From the NCBI GenBank assembly GCA_947628705.1, contig CANRAZ010000019.1:1-37998 (forward strand): 37,998 nucleotides of DNA. The letters run 5' to 3'. The translations under genes were made by a program, and so were the position numbers. The DNA comes from an uncultured Lachnospiraceae bacterium (GTDB lineage: Bacteria; Bacillota; Clostridia; Lachnospirales; Lachnospiraceae). The notes under the pieces are model-generated. The model made no database searches, was not told the DNA's origin, and worked only from the letters and a program-made list of their open reading frames with translations. Shown here piece by piece: positions 35,264 to 37,998 of this stretch (position 1 is its first letter; each line of letters opens with the position of its first letter).

Positions 35264-35962
35264 ATGCAAGCAATTATTTTAGCGGCAGGAAAAGGAAGCA
35301 GGATATCAGACAGCATTGCCGGAGTTCCGAAATCCACCTTAAAAATTAACAATCATTCCATTATTTATCTTACGGTGAATATGTTATTAAGGCATAATAT
35401 TTCTGTAAACGTATGCACTGGATATAAGGAAGAACTTATCCGCGCAGAATTAGAAGGGTTGCCTGTCAGGTATATACATAATCCGTTTTATAATGAAATG
35501 AATAATATGGGGACACTTTGGTTCGCTAAAGATATTATTCATAGTGAAGATATTTTAATTATGAGTGCAGATGTTCTTTTTGAAGAATGTATTTTGGAAA
35601 AAATAATAGAATCCTCAAATGGATTTACGATGGTGGTTGATAAATCACGTATTAAAGAGGGTGATTATTTCTTTCAATTGGATTCTGGTGACTGCATTAT
35701 AGATTATGGTTCTGAATTGTCACCAGAAAAGAGGGATTGCGAATATGTAGGTATAAGTAAAATTGGAGCCGTAAATGCAGAAAAATTTAAAGAAAGATTA
35801 CAAATGCTTGTTGAACAGGGAAAGTATAGGGAGTATTTGGAAACCATTTTTTTTAGTTTTCTTCCTCAAAAAATAAATACAGTTGATATTAGTGGGATGC
35901 AGTGGAGAGAAATAGATCATTATGAAGATTATTTAAAGGCAATACAACAGTTTGAAAAATAA
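35264..35962 (+). CDS. PntC/LicC-type phosphonate or phosphocholine cytidylyltransferase
   Basis: The 232-residue protein is a single nucleotidyltransferase domain: LAAGKGSRI (6-14), GVPKSTLKINN with the catalytic-type Lys, VCTGYKEE, NPFYNEMNNMGTLWFAKD and ILIMSADVLFE with the metal-binding Asp. WREIDHYEDYLKA near the end is typical of LicC/PntC-like enzymes. PntC activates 2-aminoethylphosphonate with CTP, and LicC does so for phosphocholine. Because PEP mutase and phosphonopyruvate decarboxylase genes flank it and no choline genes are seen, the phosphonate substrate is preferred. AGGAGG at 35253-35258 precedes the ATG. Confidence 0.87.
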   Translation: MQAIILAAGKGSRISDSIAGVPKSTLKINNHSIIYLTVNMLLRHNISVNVCTGYKEELIRAELEGLPVRYIHNPFYNEMNNMGTLWFAKDIIHSEDILIMSADVLFEECILEKIIESSNGFTMVVDKSRIKEGDYFFQLDSGDCIIDYGSELSPEKRDCEYVGISKIGAVNAEKFKERLQMLVEQGKYREYLETIFFSFLPQKINTVDISGMQWREIDHYEDYLKAIQQFEK

Positions 35963-35984
35963 AAACGGAGATAAAAGTTTAACT

Positions 35985-37943
35985 ATGGAAAATAAGGAAT
36001 ATACAATTGCAAAGCAAGATTTGCATGCGATAACCGTAGATATGCGTAAAGACATATTGACCATGTGTCATAATTGTGGAAAACAAAACGGACATCTTGG
36101 CGGATGTTTATCGGCGGTAGATATCTTGGCTGTCTTATATACACAAATAATGAATATAAATGAAGTTGCTCATTCGGGAATTGCATGGGAAAACAGAGAC
36201 CGTTTTATTTTGAGTAAGGGACATGCTGGTTTTGCATTATATGCTGTGTTAAAACAAATTGGACTGATTTCGCAGGAAATGATTCAAGGAAGTATACGTG
36301 GAGAGCATTCCGTATTATTTCGTCATCCAAAAAAAAATGAACAGTTTGGAATTGAGTGTTCTGTAGGAAGTTTGGGAATGGGGTTAGGATATGGAATTGG
36401 TCTGGCAGAAACTTTTAAGAGAAAAAAAACCATGCAGAAAGTATACGTTATGCTTGGAGATGGAGAGTGTAATGAGGGGTCAGTGTGGGAAAGCGCAGCC
36501 TATGCAGGACACAGAAAATTAGAGAATCTAGTTGTAATTATTGATAAAAACAAATTGCAGTTGGATGGATATACAAGTGATGTTTTAAATATGGACAATA
36601 TGAGAGAGCGTTGGGAGGCTTTTGGGTTTCAAAGCATGGAAGTAGATGGACATAATTGGCATGAACTAATAAGGGCTTTCCAAACTGAGAATAAGGGTAA
36701 ACCCCTTGCTATTATTGCTGATACAGTTAAGGGTAAAGGCGTGTCTTTTGCGGAAAATCAGGTACAGTGGCATGATAATTATCTAAGTGATGAATTATAC
36801 GAAAAAGCGTGGAAAGAAGTGGGCTCTGACAATGAAGTTAAACAAATAAGAGAAATGGCAGAAATTAGATTTCAAAGTAAAAAAATAATTATGAAAGAGC
36901 ATAAACAACCAAACGAAATATACATTGATTATAACGAAGAAAATATAAAAAAATGGGCTGAACTTGGTTCGAAAAATGTAATAGGAAACATTGCACTTGA
37001 ATTTGCAAAGCAAGATAAAGACTTTGTGCTTATTTATGCTGATTGTGCAAATCGAATTGACGTCAGAAATTTGAAAAAATTTTATCCCGATCAGTGTTAC
37101 GAGGTAGGAATTGCGGAGCAAAATATGATAACGATGGCAGCAGCGATGGCAAATGAAGGATTGCATGTATTTGCAATTGCTTATGCACCATTTATTACAG
37201 CCAGAGTCTTGGATCAGATACGTGCAAATTTGGGGTACATGAAAGCTCCAGTTTGTTTGATTGGATTATCTGCCGGTATGGTGAGCAGTGATTTAGGCGC
37301 AACACATACTGCGTTTGAAGATATTGCAAATTTAAAATGCGTACCAAATGTAAATGTTATGGCACCTGTTGATATGATTGAGATTGTAAAATGTATGCAA
37401 AGTGCGATAAATTGCGGCAATCCTACGTATATAAGAGTGACAATTAATGATAGAGACAGTTTAATTCATTTAAAAGATTATGATTTTAAGATTGGAAAAG
37501 CTATCACAATGAAAGAGGGTAATGATATTGCAATTTTATTTTGCGGTTCATTGATGGAAGAGGGTCTTAAAGTATGTAAAGCATTGGAAAAAAGAAATAT
37601 TAGTGCTGAACTTATAAATATGCACACGATTAAACCGTTAGACACTGATACTATTAGAAGAATTTTAAATAGAAAAATGATTGTGACGGTAGAGGAGCAT
37701 AATGTAATTGGAGGGTTAGGAGAAAGTATAGCAGGTTTTTTGGCTAGATATTCCAATCACGCGCCATTGCTTATGTTAGGAGTACAAGATGAATATTTTA
37801 CTGCAGATGTACCATTTAATCTGAGAAAAAAATCAGGCCTTTTTGCAGATAAGATCGTGCGTGATATCGTTACGGCATTAAATTCCAATGTATATGCAGA
37901 TGATGAAAGGAGTTTAAATAATGAAAGTAGAAAAATTAATTGA
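35985..37943 (+). CDS. Transketolase-like thiamine diphosphate enzyme
   Basis: The 652-residue protein starts at ATG 35985 (GGAG 14 bases upstream); the frame is open to TTG 35952 inside the previous gene. It contains both transketolase halves. In the first half are GHLGG (36-40), SKGHAGFALYA (77-87) and the thiamine diphosphate-metal motif GDGECNEGSVWE (158-169) followed by IIDKNKLQLDG. In the second half are the catalytic Glu378 in VGIAEQNM and LGATHTAFEDIA (437-448). A housekeeping transketolase would normally be elsewhere. Here it sits between a cytidylyltransferase and phosphonopyruvate decarboxylase, overlapping the latter by 23 bases. It may transfer a two-carbon unit to make an unusual phosphonate or sugar precursor, but the reaction is unknown. 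Confidence 0.88.
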   Translation: MENKEYTIAKQDLHAITVDMRKDILTMCHNCGKQNGHLGGCLSAVDILAVLYTQIMNINEVAHSGIAWENRDRFILSKGHAGFALYAVLKQIGLISQEMIQGSIRGEHSVLFRHPKKNEQFGIECSVGSLGMGLGYGIGLAETFKRKKTMQKVYVMLGDGECNEGSVWESAAYAGHRKLENLVVIIDKNKLQLDGYTSDVLNMDNMRERWEAFGFQSMEVDGHNWHELIRAFQTENKGKPLAIIADTVKGKGVSFAENQVQWHDNYLSDELYEKAWKEVGSDNEVKQIREMAEIRFQSKKIIMKEHKQPNEIYIDYNEENIKKWAELGSKNVIGNIALEFAKQDKDFVLIYADCANRIDVRNLKKFYPDQCYEVGIAEQNMITMAAAMANEGLHVFAIAYAPFITARVLDQIRANLGYMKAPVCLIGLSAGMVSSDLGATHTAFEDIANLKCVPNVNVMAPVDMIEIVKCMQSAINCGNPTYIRVTINDRDSLIHLKDYDFKIGKAITMKEGNDIAILFCGSLMEEGLKVCKALEKRNISAELINMHTIKPLDTDTIRRILNRKMIVTVEEHNVIGGLGESIAGFLARYSNHAPLLMLGVQDEYFTADVPFNLRKKSGLFADKIVRDIVTALNSNVYADDERSLNNESRKIN

Positions 37944-37998
37944 GATTTTACAATCGGATTTTTATACGGGAGTTCCTGATTCACAATTGAAAGATTTA
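37921..37998 (+). CDS. aepY: Phosphonopyruvate decarboxylase, N-terminal fragment (runs off the window)
   Basis: An ATG at 37921 with GAAAGGAG (37905-37912) begins a frame that is open to the end. The 26 residues read MKVEKLIEIL then QSDFYTGVPDSQLKDL. The FYTGVPDSxLK segment is the characteristic start of phosphonopyruvate decarboxylases, thiamine diphosphate enzymes that turn phosphonopyruvate into phosphonoacetaldehyde and make the PEP mutase reaction irreversible in practice. It overlaps the transketolase gene by 23 bases in another frame. The rest of the gene lies outside the window. Confidence 0.85.
   Translation, partial: MKVEKLIEILQSDFYTGVPDSQLKDL

Overview
The window looks like a chromosomal segment of a low-to-mid GC Firmicute of class Clostridia. 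The supporting signs are strong AGGAGG-type ribosome binding sites, a tig-clpP-clpX-engB order, a DUF4364-type regulator, a YtqA-type radical SAM protein, a YtcP/LplB-type ABC importer and a YolD/Y-family polymerase pair. I cannot name a genus.

Layout. (1) 1-1128: the 3' end of a Y-family translesion DNA polymerase and an overlapping YolD-like partner. (2) 1142-3823 (minus): an EF-G/TetM-like translational GTPase with a YacP/Rae1-type NYN nuclease domain fused to its C-terminus; a 38-bp tandem repeat lies upstream of it. (3) 4168-10493: a promoter-to-terminator importer operon with two permeases and a lipoprotein binding protein. The first permease carries an unusual 720-residue membrane extension built from four related units. 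(4) 10554-15127: housekeeping proteostasis and ribosome assembly genes (tig, clpP, clpX, engB) plus a small barstar-like protein. (5) 15154-16925 (minus): DUF4364 and radical SAM genes. (6) 16926-17517: an AT-rich spacer with no gene. (7) 17518 to the end: a large Wzx/Wzy-type surface polysaccharide locus on the plus strand that runs off the window.

The polysaccharide locus is the most interesting part. It begins with UDP-glucose dehydrogenase, a sugar epimerase and two glycosyltransferases. Next comes a compact, visibly more GC-rich cassette (21804-26700) that looks like a complete route from sedoheptulose 7-phosphate to GDP-D-glycero-alpha-D-manno-heptose (hddA, a fused hddC-gmhB, gmhA), plus a GDP-sugar 4,6-dehydratase and a reductase that would make a GDP-6-deoxy-heptose. 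Then follow a GT4 transferase, a Wzy-like polymerase, a hexapeptide acyltransferase, a decayed GT2 gene, a GT9-like protein and a Wzx flippase. The last block is a phosphonate module: a LicD-type phosphotransferase, a cytidylyltransferase-PEP mutase fusion (AepX), a PntC/LicC-type cytidylyltransferase, a full-length transketolase-like enzyme and the start of phosphonopyruvate decarboxylase (AepY).

Read together, the locus predicts an exported polysaccharide containing a uronic acid and a (6-deoxy-)heptose, with a CMP-activated phosphonate attached by LicD. The chemistry of the individual families is established; the combined product is inference. No initiating sugar-phosphate transferase or chain-length kinase is visible, so the locus probably continues downstream.
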